Shown: positions 33,348-43,414 of the stretch, piece by piece | How positions within the stretch are numbered: position 1 is the first letter of the stretch | Layout: every line of letters begins with the position of its first letter | NCBI GenBank assembly: GCA_029582165.1 | Contig: CM055889.1 | Coordinates: 18,198,341-18,262,340, forward strand | Length of the DNA: 64,000 nt | Direction: 5' to 3' | Origin: Portulaca oleracea | Taxonomy: Eukaryota > Streptophyta > Magnoliopsida > Caryophyllales > Portulacaceae | Position numbers and translations under genes: made by a program | The notes under the pieces: generated by a model | Seen by the model: only the letters and a program-made list of their open reading frames with translations | Database searches by the model: none | Told to the model about the DNA's origin: nothing

Positions 33348-33974
33348 TTCCCCCCTTGTTGGAAGAAGTTTGTCCTCAAACTTGGAGGGTCAAGTTCAGT
33401 TGCCCTTACTGTAATCTTCATGTGAATCAGGACCTTCACATGAACCAAGGCTGCTACCACAATTTCTACGTGAATAATGGCCTTCATGTGAGCCGTGATC
33501 TCCTCAGTAGATGGTTTGGGCTGCCCTCCATTATTCTCCATGAACCTTGGGTCCCCAAAGGTGAGACCAAGGTTAGACAGTTCTTCAGCATTCTTCCTTG
33601 GTGACCAAGAATTTAGCTTTGAACTTATTGGACTGAAAGAGATCTTCTTACTGTACAAACGGAGTTGGCTTCCATTCTTTTCCATGAATCTAGGGTCACC
33701 TAACTTCTCACAGTAATAAGTTAAACGACGACCCTCTTGAGATGAAACTGATAGAACAATTCCAATACTAACTCCAGAAGCATCACACTTAACCTCAGAC
33801 TTCTTATCAAAGCTGTGTAGGGTTATGACAGGTGTGGTGCAGAATTTTCTTTTGCTGATGTCGAACACTTGCTGGATTGTTGGAGTCCATGAAGACTCCT
33901 TAGACTTTAGTAACTCGGCTACAGGGGATAGAATAGTGCTGAAATTCTTCACAAACCTCTTAGAGAAAGAAGTC
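33194..33974 (-). pseudogene. B pol 3' ORF running through the purine tract into the LTR, unit 2
   Basis: Reads KRFVKNFSTILSPVAELLKSK, then RNase H start VKCDASGVSIGIVL. After EEITAHMKAIIHVEI there is a short His/Val/Met/Lys repeat-like stretch in place of integrase. It then continues ELDPPSLRTNFFQQGGNDV, which is encoded by the hairpin and purine tract, and continues about 50 codons into the 3' LTR (to EDVQTS at 33194). The N-terminal side is cut at 33974 by solo LTR F. A coding frame that enters the LTR is known for CRM chromoviruses. No DDE core is present. Confidence 0.8.
33348..33383 (-). other. B purine tract and hairpin, unit 2
   Basis: The minus strand reads AAGTTTG-AGGA-CAAACTT (33366-33383), then CAAGGGGGGAA touching the LTR. 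Confidence 0.82.
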
Positions 33975-34955
33975 TGATGCATAATGAGACCAAGGAACAA
34001 TCTCATCACACAAAATCTAAGGATCTTTAAAAGCGAAGATAAGAATCCTCTATCTCAAAGTTCCAAAGAACCAAAAATGGCATAGAAATGGATGAAAAAG
34101 AACTATGAAAGAAAGTTACCAAACAATTGGAAACAATGAACAAAATGAATGATGAACGAACGAACGAACAATGGATGGACGAATGTCAAATGATGAACGT
34201 TGATGACGAACAAGTGCTTGGACGTGTAGAATGAAGATCACACGTTTCTTGATGAATGCTTGATGAATTCTTGTTGAATTCTTGATGAAGCACTCGAATT
34301 AGATGATAAATGGACGATTGGTAGATGGATAGTTGATGGCTTTTGAAGATTCTTTGAAGGATACAGATTCACCACCTCCAAGAATACTCCAATTCCTTCC
34401 TTTCACCACTAAGGTTGCCACCCTTAGCTAGAAGAAGGGGATATTTCGAATCCCACAAAGAGAGACGAAAACACCTAGCACAAATGCTAGAGAACACATC
34501 ATGTGTTTGAAAAAATTCAATGTGAATGACTTGAATGAATTGAATGAATTACAAGCACCTAGGAGGGTATTTATAGCTACAACCCACCCTTAGGCGTCAC
34601 CTAGCTTCAAGAAAAGACCCCTTAAGGGCTTACATCATTCATCCTAATGCTTACATCATAAAGAAAACAATATACTAAACTATATTACAAATATGAATAA
34701 CTCCTTGGATTCTCATCCAAATTCAAAGATTCTTGAACCATATGAAAGCTCTTGGAATGTAGAATAATCCCTTCTAGGATGACTTCTATGATAGCTTCAC
34801 GGTCCTTGAATTAAGGAGCAAAAGTTTACGTCCGCATGAGTTGATCCCTTCCAAGTAGAGAGATAAAAGAGAGACTTGAACTCTTCTACCTTCTAGGTGA
34901 GGATTAGATGTCTCCATGGTTGACCTTGATGCATAAGGCCATCAATTATGCATCA
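33975..34955 (-). repeat. F: solo LTR (981 bp)
   Basis: TGATGCATAATGAGACC...AATTATGCATCA with perfect AAGTC duplications (33970-33974, 34956-34960). Removing it restores the B pol sequence. It has a TATA box (34568-34575) bracketed by CCTAGGAGGGT and ACCCTTAGG. Orientation is inferred from the TATTTATA strand and similarity to minus-strand LTRs. Confidence 0.88.
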
Positions 34956-35304
34956 AAGTCAAGCCGTGGAAGATTCGATCACCAAGAATACTAGTTTGAG
35001 TAGACCACTCCTTGCTAGCTTTGACATTTTCTCCATCAAGCTGGATCACTTCAACCGAGAGTACATAGCCAAGAAGGACTATGTTGTTGATGAAGAAGTA
35101 ACTCTTGGATAGATTCACATGCATCTTTTCGTGAGCTAAGATCTCCAGAACAGATTGGAGGTGAAAAGTATGATCTTTCTCACTCTTGCAATTCACAAGT
35201 ATGTCATCAAAGTAGACAACAACACACTTGCTAATAAGGGGCTTCAAAACCTGATTCACCAATCTCATTAAAGCATAAAGAACATTAGTTAGTCGAATAG
35301 CCAT
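34956..35304 (-). pseudogene. B RT fragment, unit 2
   Basis: MAIRLTNVLYALMRLVNQVLK, then VVYFDDILVNCKSEKDH with YFDD intact, through LGYVLSVEVIQ to GDRIFHGLT where F interrupts. The fingers are missing. Confidence 0.82.
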
Positions 35305-35409
35305 GACTAACCATTCATAGAGATCTCCTTTGGTTTTGATAGAAGTGTCCCCTTCTTGAATTCGAACTAGATCAGGATACCCACTTCTTGGACCAATCTC
35401 TGAAACGAC

Positions 35410-36303
35410 TCAGGTTCCATCTAGTTCGTCCATTAGATCTTCAATTTTAGGAAACCTGTACTTGATAGGACTCTTGTTGATGCACAGACGTTGGTTTCCA
35501 ACTTCCTTCGTTTCCACAAGGGTAGGGGTGTCACATGGACTGCAGCTTTCCCTAATCACACCCTTGGTTTGAAGATCGTCAACTTGCTTTTGAACCTTTG
35601 GAGGTTCACTAGGGTTTTCGTGAGTTGCTTTGATAGGTGTTGGGACCAAATCAACTTGAACATCACGTTGAGAAGGGTGGATGACGAGAGGGTTGCTGTG
35701 GCTTGGATTCTTGTGGGTTGGCTCTTTGTGGCTAGGGTTTGTGTTTGGGTTTGAAGGAGTGATCTCCTTATGCTCACTAAACTCAGGGCGTTCAGTGGTC
35801 ATAGAAGTGATGGGATTTTGATCACTCTCTTTGGGTGGGGTCGGATTGCCTATTTTTAGTGGAGCTAGGGTTATTTTTTTGTGGTTGAACCTGAATGTGT
35901 AGGTGTTGGCTCTTCCATTATGTATCACGCTCCTGTCAAATAACCATGGTCTTCCCAGCAGGATATGACAAGCGTCCATAGGCAAAACGTCACACCATAA
36001 AGATTCTTGAAAAGATTTGCCAATGGAAAAGCTTATCAAACATCGTTGGGTAACTCGTAATCCTTCACCCTGATGGAACCATTGAATGGTGTAGGGCTTG
36101 GAATTTGGGCTGGTTTCCAGTTGAAGTTTGTTCACCAAAGTTGTTGAAGCCACGTTGGTGCAGCTTCCGCCATCAACGATTAACGAGCAGACTTTCCCTT
36201 TGATGGTGCAGCGAGACTGAAAGATAGCCTCTCGTTGTTGTTGCTCTTCAGGAACAATAGAACTGGTGAGTATCCTCCTCATGAAAAGTAATTCATGAGC
36301 CAT
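35410..36303 (-). pseudogene. B protease and degenerate RT start, unit 2 (297 aa, open)
   Basis: One open frame from MAHELLFMRRIL through SLIVDGGSCTN (catalytic Asp kept) and ACHILLGRPWLFDRS. It continues through a Pro/Ser/Asn-rich linker (THKEPTHKNPSHSNP) to a shortened RT fingers relic (SPCDTPTLVETKEVG, IKYRFPKIEDLMDELDGT). In unit 1 the same frame is broken, so this is the best preserved copy. Without gag it could not form particles itself. Confidence 0.82.
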
Positions 36304-36580
36304 GGCAGGGTTGGAACGTCCAGAGTGACGTTGGGTAGGGAGGGGTAACGTGTTTAGGCTGTTTGTGGAGTTTAGGGTTGCAGGTTGGTACTAAAGGTTT
36401 GAAGGTTAAGTGTTTGGATTGCAGGTAAGGCTTGTGGAATAGCAGGTTAAGCTATTGGAATAGCAGGTTAAGCTATTGGAATAGCAGGTTTAACTATTGG
36501 AATAGCAGGTTTGGGGATCATGGAAAAGGTCATATGTTTGGTTTGCACTCAAAACAACCTAGAGCTCGATACCAAAATTA

Positions 36581-37939
36581 TAATGTATAATGGGATCAAG
36601 AGTGGTTGATCAATTACACATCATGGGAGACGCAAACGATCTAAGAGGGAAGCTTCATGTGAAATTGAGGCTAAGGTGGTTCACGTGAGGTAAGGGAGAA
36701 GATGGAGGGAGTTTTGCCGTGAGGGCTTTTGTGGTTTCAAGATTCAAAGAGTTGAATCTTGAATGGGAAGGGAGAGAGAGGGGTTTGATTCTTTGAAGAG
36801 GAGAGAGGGAGAGATTAACGTGAAAGAGAGGAGAAAGAGGGGAAAGTTGACGTATGGTTGTTGGGAGAGAGAGAGTTTGAGAGTTGTTGGAGGAGAGAGA
36901 AAGTTGTTAGGAGTTTGTTATGGAGAGAGAGGGAGTGGATTGAGCTATTTTGTGAGGAGGGAGGAGGGTGGACGATTGAGGGAGTATGGGAGGTATAGGG
37001 TGGCGTTGGAGTGGAGGATGGGTGAGGGTAGATATTATCTTTCTAAGAAATAGAAAGATAATGGGATAGAACTAGATTTCCTACTTGAATCCACAAGAAG
37101 GACAACCTAGGGTTTCTTGATCTAGACCGCAACCTAGGATCAAGTTCTTCCTAAACCACTTGGTTACCACACCAAGATACAATAGAAGAGTGGAGAGAGT
37201 TAAAACTAAAACTCAAGGGTGTAAGCTTAAAGCTTGATTCATATTTCTCAACTGATTGATTTCTAAAGATTGCAAACTAGACTATTTATACTAGGAGAGT
37301 CCTAACTCCCCTAGGATTCCTTACTTGGCGTGCAAGCCATACTAATTAGACTAGGATTACTCCTACTTGGCGTGCAAGCCAAGAATTTCTAGTAGTACAC
37401 GCCTAACTACTCCAACTTCCTCTTGGATTAGGACTCCTTATCCAAAGGGGAGTTGGTTACAACAACCTTATCCTAATAGGTTTAGGCTTTCCTAATCCAA
37501 TATGGATTAGTTACAAAATAAGCCAACCTTATCTAGGATAACAACAATTTGGCGCCTAAGCTAACACACCACACGTTTATTTTAACCTCCTAGAACATTC
37601 TAGAACAGTTTAGAATGTTCTAGATTTATCTACTCCTAATTAATTAAAACACACCAAAATAATAATAATTTAAATAAAACTAATAAAGATAAGTTACATC
37701 CAAAAGATTAAAATCAAAGATGAAGCTCTTCTTGGACGTGGACTTTGAGCCTATTCTTGGGCTGGTTGGCTTGACTTTGTAGGTATTAGGATGTTTGGAC
37801 ATCCTCTTGCCAGAAGGAGCATACCATATGAACGGGCCTATGGGCCTCTATGCTCATCTTTTCCTTCATAGCTTTCCTTGTTTCTTTAAAAATGTTTTGG
37901 GCCTCTTGGGATGTATTTGGCGTGGGCCAAAATACATCA
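36581..37939 (-). repeat. B LTR, array (1359 bp)
   Basis: First dinucleotide mutated (TAATGTATAATGGG), end GCCAAAATACATCA. The adjacent primer site (36564-36574) has lost one base (TGGTATCGAGC), so this unit is doubly impaired in cis. Confidence 0.87.
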
Positions 37940-38566
37940 TTCCCCCCTTGTTGGAAGAAGTTTGTCCTCAAACTTGGAGGGTCAAGTTCAGTTGCCCTTA
38001 GTGTAATCTTCATGTGAATCAGGACCTTCACATGAACCAAGGCTGCTACCACAATTTCTACGTGAATAATGGCCTTCATGTGAGCCGAGATCTCCTCAGT
38101 AGATGGTTTGGGCTGCCCTCCATTATTCTCCATGAACCTTGGGTCCCCAAAGGTGAGACCAAGGTTAGACAGTTCTTCAGCATTCTTCCTTGGTGACCAA
38201 GAATTTAGCTTTGAACTTATTGGACTGAAAGAGATCTTCTTACTGTACAAACGGAGTTGGCTTCCATTCTTTTCCATGAATCTAGGGTCACCGAACTTCT
38301 CACAGTAATAAGTTAAACGACGACCCTCTTGAGATGAAACTGATAGAACAATTCCAATACTAACTCCAGAAGCATCACACTTAACGTCAGACTTCTTATC
38401 AAAGCTGTGTAGGGTTATGACAGGTGTGGTGCTGAATTTTCTTTTGCTGGTGTCGAACACTTGCTGGATTGTTGGAGTCCATGAAGACTCCTTAGACTTT
38501 AGTAACTCGGCTACAGGGGATAGAATAGTGCTGAAATTCTTCACAAACCTCTTAGAGAAAGAAGTC
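37786..38566 (-). pseudogene. B pol 3' ORF into LTR, unit 3
   Basis: Same as 33194-33974 with few substitutions (for example KKSDVKCDASG): RNase H start, HV/HM repeat stretch, SLRTNFFQQGGNDV across the purine tract, and LTR-encoded tail ending EDVQTS. Confidence 0.78.
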
Positions 38567-39546
38567 TGATGCATAATGAGACCAAGGAACAATCTCATCA
38601 CACAAAATCTAAGGATCTTTAAAAGCGAAGATAAGAATCCTCTATCTCAAAGTTCCAAAGAACCAAAAATGGCATAGAAATGGATGAAAAAGAACTATGA
38701 AAGAAAGTTACCAAACAATTGGAAACAATGAACAAAATGAATGATGAACGAACGAACGAACAATGGATGGACGAATGTCAAATGATGAACGTTGATGACG
38801 AACAAGTGCTTGGACGTGTAGAATGAAGATCACACGTTTCTTGATGAATGCTTGATGAATTCTTGTTGAATTCTTGATGAAGCACTCGAATTAGATGATA
38901 AATGGACGATTGGTAGATGGATAGTTGATGGCTTTTGAAGATTCTTTGAAGGATCTGATTCACCACCTCAAGAATACTCCAATTCCTTCCTTTCACCACT
39001 AAGGTTGCCACCCTTAGCTAGAAGAAGGGATATTTGAATCCACAAAGAGAGACGAAAACACCTAGCACAAATGCTAGAGAGAACACATCATGTGTTTGAA
39101 AAATTCAATGTGAATGACTTGAATGAATTGAATGAATTACAAGCACCTAGGAGGGGGTATTTATAGCTACAACCCACCCCTTAGGCGTCACCTAGCTTCA
39201 AGAAAAGACCCCTTAAGGGCTTACATCATTCATCCTAATGCTTACATCATAAAGAAAACAATATACTAAACTATATTACAAATATGAATAACTCCTTGGA
39301 TTCTCATCCAAATTCAAAGATTCTTGAACCATATGAAAGCTCTTGGAATGTAGAATAATCCCTTCTAGGATGACTTCTATGATAGCTTCACGGTCCTTGA
39401 ATTAAGGAGCAAAAGTTTACGTCCGCATGAGTTGATCCCTTCCAAGTAGAGAGATAAAAGAGAGACTTGAACTCTTCTACCTTCTAGGTGAGTATTAGAT
39501 GTCTCCATGGTTGACCTTGATGCATAAGGCCATCAATTATGCATCA
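38567..39546 (-). repeat. F: solo LTR, second copy (980 bp)
   Basis: Same site and same AAGTC duplications (38562-38566, 39547-39551) as at 33975. This is a copy by array duplication, not a second insertion. Confidence 0.88.
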
Positions 39547-40890
39547 AAGTCAAGCCGTGGAAGATTCGATCACCAAGAATACTAGTTTGAGTAGACCACT
39601 CCTTGCTAGCTTTGACATTTTCTCCATCAAGCTGGATCACTTCAGCCACCGAGTACATAGCCAAGAAGGACTATGTTGTTGATGAAGAAGTAACACTTGG
39701 ATAGATTCACATGCATCTTTTCGTGAGCTAAGATCTCCAGAACAGATTGGAGATGAAAAGTATGATCTTTCTCACTCTTGCAATTCACAAGTATGTCATC
39801 AAAGTAGACAACAACACACTTGCTAATAAGGGGCTTCAAACGATTCACCAATCTCATTAAAGCATAAAGAACATTAGTTAGTCGAATAGCCATGACTAAC
39901 CATTCATAGAGATCTCCTTTGGTTTTGATAGAAGTGTCCCCTTCTTGAATTCGAACTGGATCAGGATACCCATTCTTGGACTAATCTCTGAAACGACTCG
40001 AGTTCCATCTAGTTCGTCCATTAGATCTTCAATTTTAGGAAACCTGTACTTGATAGGACTCTTGTTGATGCACAGACGTTGGTTTCCAACTTCCTTCGTT
40101 TCCACAAGGGTAGGGGTGTCACATGGACTGCGACTTTCCTAATCACACCTTGGTTTGAAGATCGTCGACTTGCTTTTGAACCTTTGGAGGTTCACTAGGG
40201 TTTCGTGAGTTGCTTTGATAGGTGTTGGGACCAAATCAACTTGAACATCACGTTGAGAAGGGTGGATGACGAGAGGGTTGCTGTGGCTTGGATTCTTGTG
40301 GGTTGGCTCTTTGTGGCTAGGGTTTGTGTTTGGGTTTGAAGGAGTGATCTCCTTATGCTCACTAAACTCAGGGCGTTCAGTGGTCATAGAAGTGATGGGA
40401 TTTTGATCACTCTCTTTGGGTGGGGTCGGATTGCCTATTTTTAGTGGAGCTAGGGTGATTTTTTTGTGGTTGAACCTGAATGTGTAGGTGTTGGCTCTTC
40501 CATTATGTATCACGCTCCTGTCAAATAACCATGGTCTTCCCAGCAGGATATGACAAGCGTCCATAGGCAAAACGTCACACCATAAAGATTCTTGAAAAGA
40601 TTTGCCAATGGAAAAGCTTATCAAACATCGTTGGGTAACTCGTAATCCTTCACCCTGATGGAACCATTGAATGGTGTAGGGCTAGGAATTTGGGCTGGTT
40701 TCCAGTTGAAGTTTGTTCACCAAAGTTGTTGAAGCCACGTTGGTGCAGCTTCCGCCATCAACGATTAACGAGCAGACTTTCCCTTTGATGGTGCGTGAGG
40801 CGAAAGATAGCCTCGTTGTTGTTGCTCTTCAGGAACAATAGAACTGGTGAGTATCCTCCTCATGAAAAGTAATTCATGAGCCATGGCAGG
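39547..40890 (-). pseudogene. B RT and protease fragments, unit 3
   Basis: Contains VVYFDDILVN (RT), the shrunken fingers (IKYRFPKIEDLMDEL) and the protease with DGGSCTN. Small deletions (near 39838, 40140, 40200, 40795) break the frame repeatedly. It is the most decayed unit of the array. Confidence 0.78.
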
Positions 40891-41147
40891 GTTGGAACGT
40901 CCAGAGTGACGTTGGGTAGGGAGGGGTAACGTGTTTAGGCTGTTTGTGGAGTTTAGGGTTGCAGGTTGGTACTAAAGGTTTGAAGGTTAAGTGTTTGGAT
41001 TGCAGGTAAGGCTTGTGGAATAGCAGGTTAAGCTATTGGAATAGCAGGTTAAGCTATTGGAATAGCAGGTTTAACTATTGGAATAGCAGGTTTGGGGATT
41101 GGGTTGGAAAAGGTCATATGTTTGGTTTGCACTCAAAACAACCTAGA

Positions 41148-41159
41148 GCTCTGATACCA
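41148..41159 (-). other. B primer binding site, unit 3
   Basis: Perfect TGGTATCAGAGC on the minus strand. Confidence 0.9.
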
Positions 41160-41165
41160 AAATTA

Positions 41166-41943
41166 TGATGTATAATGGGATCAAGAGTGTGGTTGATCAA
41201 TTACACATCATAGGGGAGACGTGCAAACGATCTAAGAGTGGGAAGCTTCATGTGAAATTGAGGCTAAGGTTAGGGTGGTTCACGTGAGGTAAGGGAGAAG
41301 ATGGAGGGAGTTTTGCCGTGAGGGCTTTTGTGGTTTCAAGATTCAAAGAGTTGAATCTTGAATGGGAAGGGAGAGAGAGGGGTTTGATTCTTTGAAGAGG
41401 AGAGAGGGAGAGATTAACGTGAAAGAGAGGAGAAAGAGGGGAAAGTTGACGTGTGGTTGTTGGGAGAGAGAGAGTTTGAGAGTTGTTGGAGGAGAGAGAA
41501 AGTTGTTAGGAGTTTGTTATGGAGAGAGAGGGAGTGGATTGAGCTATTTTGTGAGGAGGGAGGAGGGTGGACGATTGAGGGAGTATGGGAGGTATAGGGT
41601 GGCGTTGGAGTGGAGGATGGGTGAGGGTAGATATTATCTTTCTAAGAAATAGAAAGATAATGGGATAGAACTAGATTTCCTACTTGAATCCACAAGAAGG
41701 ACAACCTAGGGTTTCTTGATCTAGACCGCAACCTAGGATCAAGTTCTTCCTAAACCACTTGGTTACCACACCAAGATACAATAGAAGAGGGGAGAGAGTT
41801 AATCCTAACACTCAAGGGGGTAAGCTTAAAGCTTGATTCATATTTCTCAACTGATTGATTTCTAAAGATTGCAAACTAGACTATTTATACTAGGAGAGTC
41901 CTAACTCCCCTAGGATTCCTTACTTGGCGTGCAAGCCATACTA
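41166..41943 (-). repeat. B LTR, truncated (778 bp)
   Basis: Matches the first 57 percent of the B LTR and stops at GCAAGCCATACTA, where D gag sequence begins without a TSD: a deletion junction at the right edge of the array. Confidence 0.87.
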
Positions 41944-42145
41944 AAACACACTTTCAGTCTTGAATTTCAACATCAAGAGCTAAAGAACTTAACTCTTTCA
42001 AGTTTGCGTAAGATTGATATACAACAACACACCAAATGTAATCATTAAGACCAAGAGTGTAACATACCAAAACATGTGGATCATCCTCCTTAAGGCCATA
42101 TTTCCGTAGTTGCCGTCTGAATTCTATGGTATATTCAACCACGTC
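41944..42145 (-). pseudogene. D gag fragment (capsid block)
   Basis: The minus strand encodes DVVEYTIEFRRQLRKYGLKED, LVCYTLGLNDYI and LKELSSLALDVEIQ, the same block as the E and C gag. E2 interrupts it at ACGTC and it resumes at 47415. The other end is cut by the B LTR. Confidence 0.8.
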
Positions 42146-43176
42146 TGATGTATATTTGATAGCCATATACATAAGGGTCATCAAGGGAGACATCAAATAC
42201 ACACCAAAGGAGCCAAATACTTGATTACATAGAAAAGGAGCCCCATTCACTCATGTCTCTTACACAAACGAATGGCTTTAACAAGGGCAGCTCGGTAATT
42301 TGCTCTATATCTCAAGAACCATAAAGCTTTTGAGAAAGTCATCCAAAGACATATTGAAGAGCATTGAAAGAGCTTTCCAATGGTTTTTGAATCTTGGAAT
42401 TTGGATTTGAAACGAGCAAGTTATCAATGTTTTAATCTAGCTTAGTTCATTTTGATTCTTTATGATGTCATACTTGTGTAGGATGATGTAAGCCTCAAGG
42501 GGCCTAGATTCTTGATTTGTACACGACCAAGGGGGCTTGGGATTACTATAAATATCCCCTTAGGCCTCTTGTAAATTCATTCATTCATATATCAAATACA
42601 AAGTAAACACATGGTGTTGTTTTCTCTCTAGCTTTTGTGCTAGTTTTCGTTGCTCTTGAGGGAGATTCAATCCTATCTTCTTCTTCTAGCTTAGGGTGGC
42701 GTCCTAAGTGGTGATAGGAAGAGATTGAAGCATTCTTGAAGGTGGTGTGGCTGTATCCTCCAAGAATCTTCAAAGCCATTATCATTCATCATTCAAATCG
42801 TGAGTTTCTTTCTAGTTTTCATTTGATCTTGTTTTTGTTTCTACATTGTTTCAAATTCAAGATTCATTCGAATATCATTCAATCATTCAAGAAACTTACA
42901 TTCCATCCATTCCTAGATTCATTTCATTCATTTCGTTCATCCATTTCGTCCATTCCATTCGTTTATCCATCCATTCATACATTCTTTCATTCAATCTTAA
43001 AGAACCACTTAAAGATCCTAGTCTTTTGTATAATTTGATCATTCTTGATCCTATTATACATCATTTCATTCAATTTGGTTGATCTTTAAGAACTTTGAGA
43101 AGCAAGATTCGTATCTTGGTTTTTAAAGATCCTGTTTCCAAGTATAATGAGATTCCATTGATCCCATTTTACATCA
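42146..43176 (+). repeat. E2 5' LTR (1031 bp)
   Basis: TGATGTATATTTGATAGCC...CATTTTACATCA. TATA box at 42547-42554 between AAGGGG (42529-42534) and CCCCTT (42556-42561). Confidence 0.93.
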
Positions 43177-43180
43177 AAAT

Positions 43181-43192
43181 TGGTATCAGAGC
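43181..43192 (+). other. E2 primer binding site (tRNA-iMet)
   Basis: Perfect TGGTATCAGAGC four bases after the LTR. The 220-bp leader to the ORF is shared with E3 and partly with C and D. Confidence 0.93.
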
Positions 43193-43414
43193 TTAGGAGT
43201 TTGATTCTCTTAGTTCTTGCACCATCTTTTTACCATCTTTTCATCACAAATCCATCCCCCATCATCCCTCCATTACACGTCCACCAAGAACACCACAAAG
43301 AACCCCGAAACCAAACACAATCCCACCTAAACACATTCCCCATTTCGTCCTCCACATCCCAACACCAAAACCGTGAGTCTTGTTTGAATCTTTCTTCATC
43401 AAGATTCATATTCT

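Larger units (their letters stand above)
29985..41943 (-). mobile_element. Tandem B array: internal-LTR-internal-LTR-internal-LTR
   Basis: Three B internal regions (29985-31974, 33348-36580, 37940-41165) alternate with LTRs at 31975, 36581 and 41166; the last is truncated. The repeat period is about 4.59 kb. Units two and three carry solo LTR F at the same nucleotide with the same AAGTC duplication, so they descend from one unit by unequal recombination between LTRs. None encodes gag, and the integrase catalytic core is missing in all. Confidence 0.85.
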
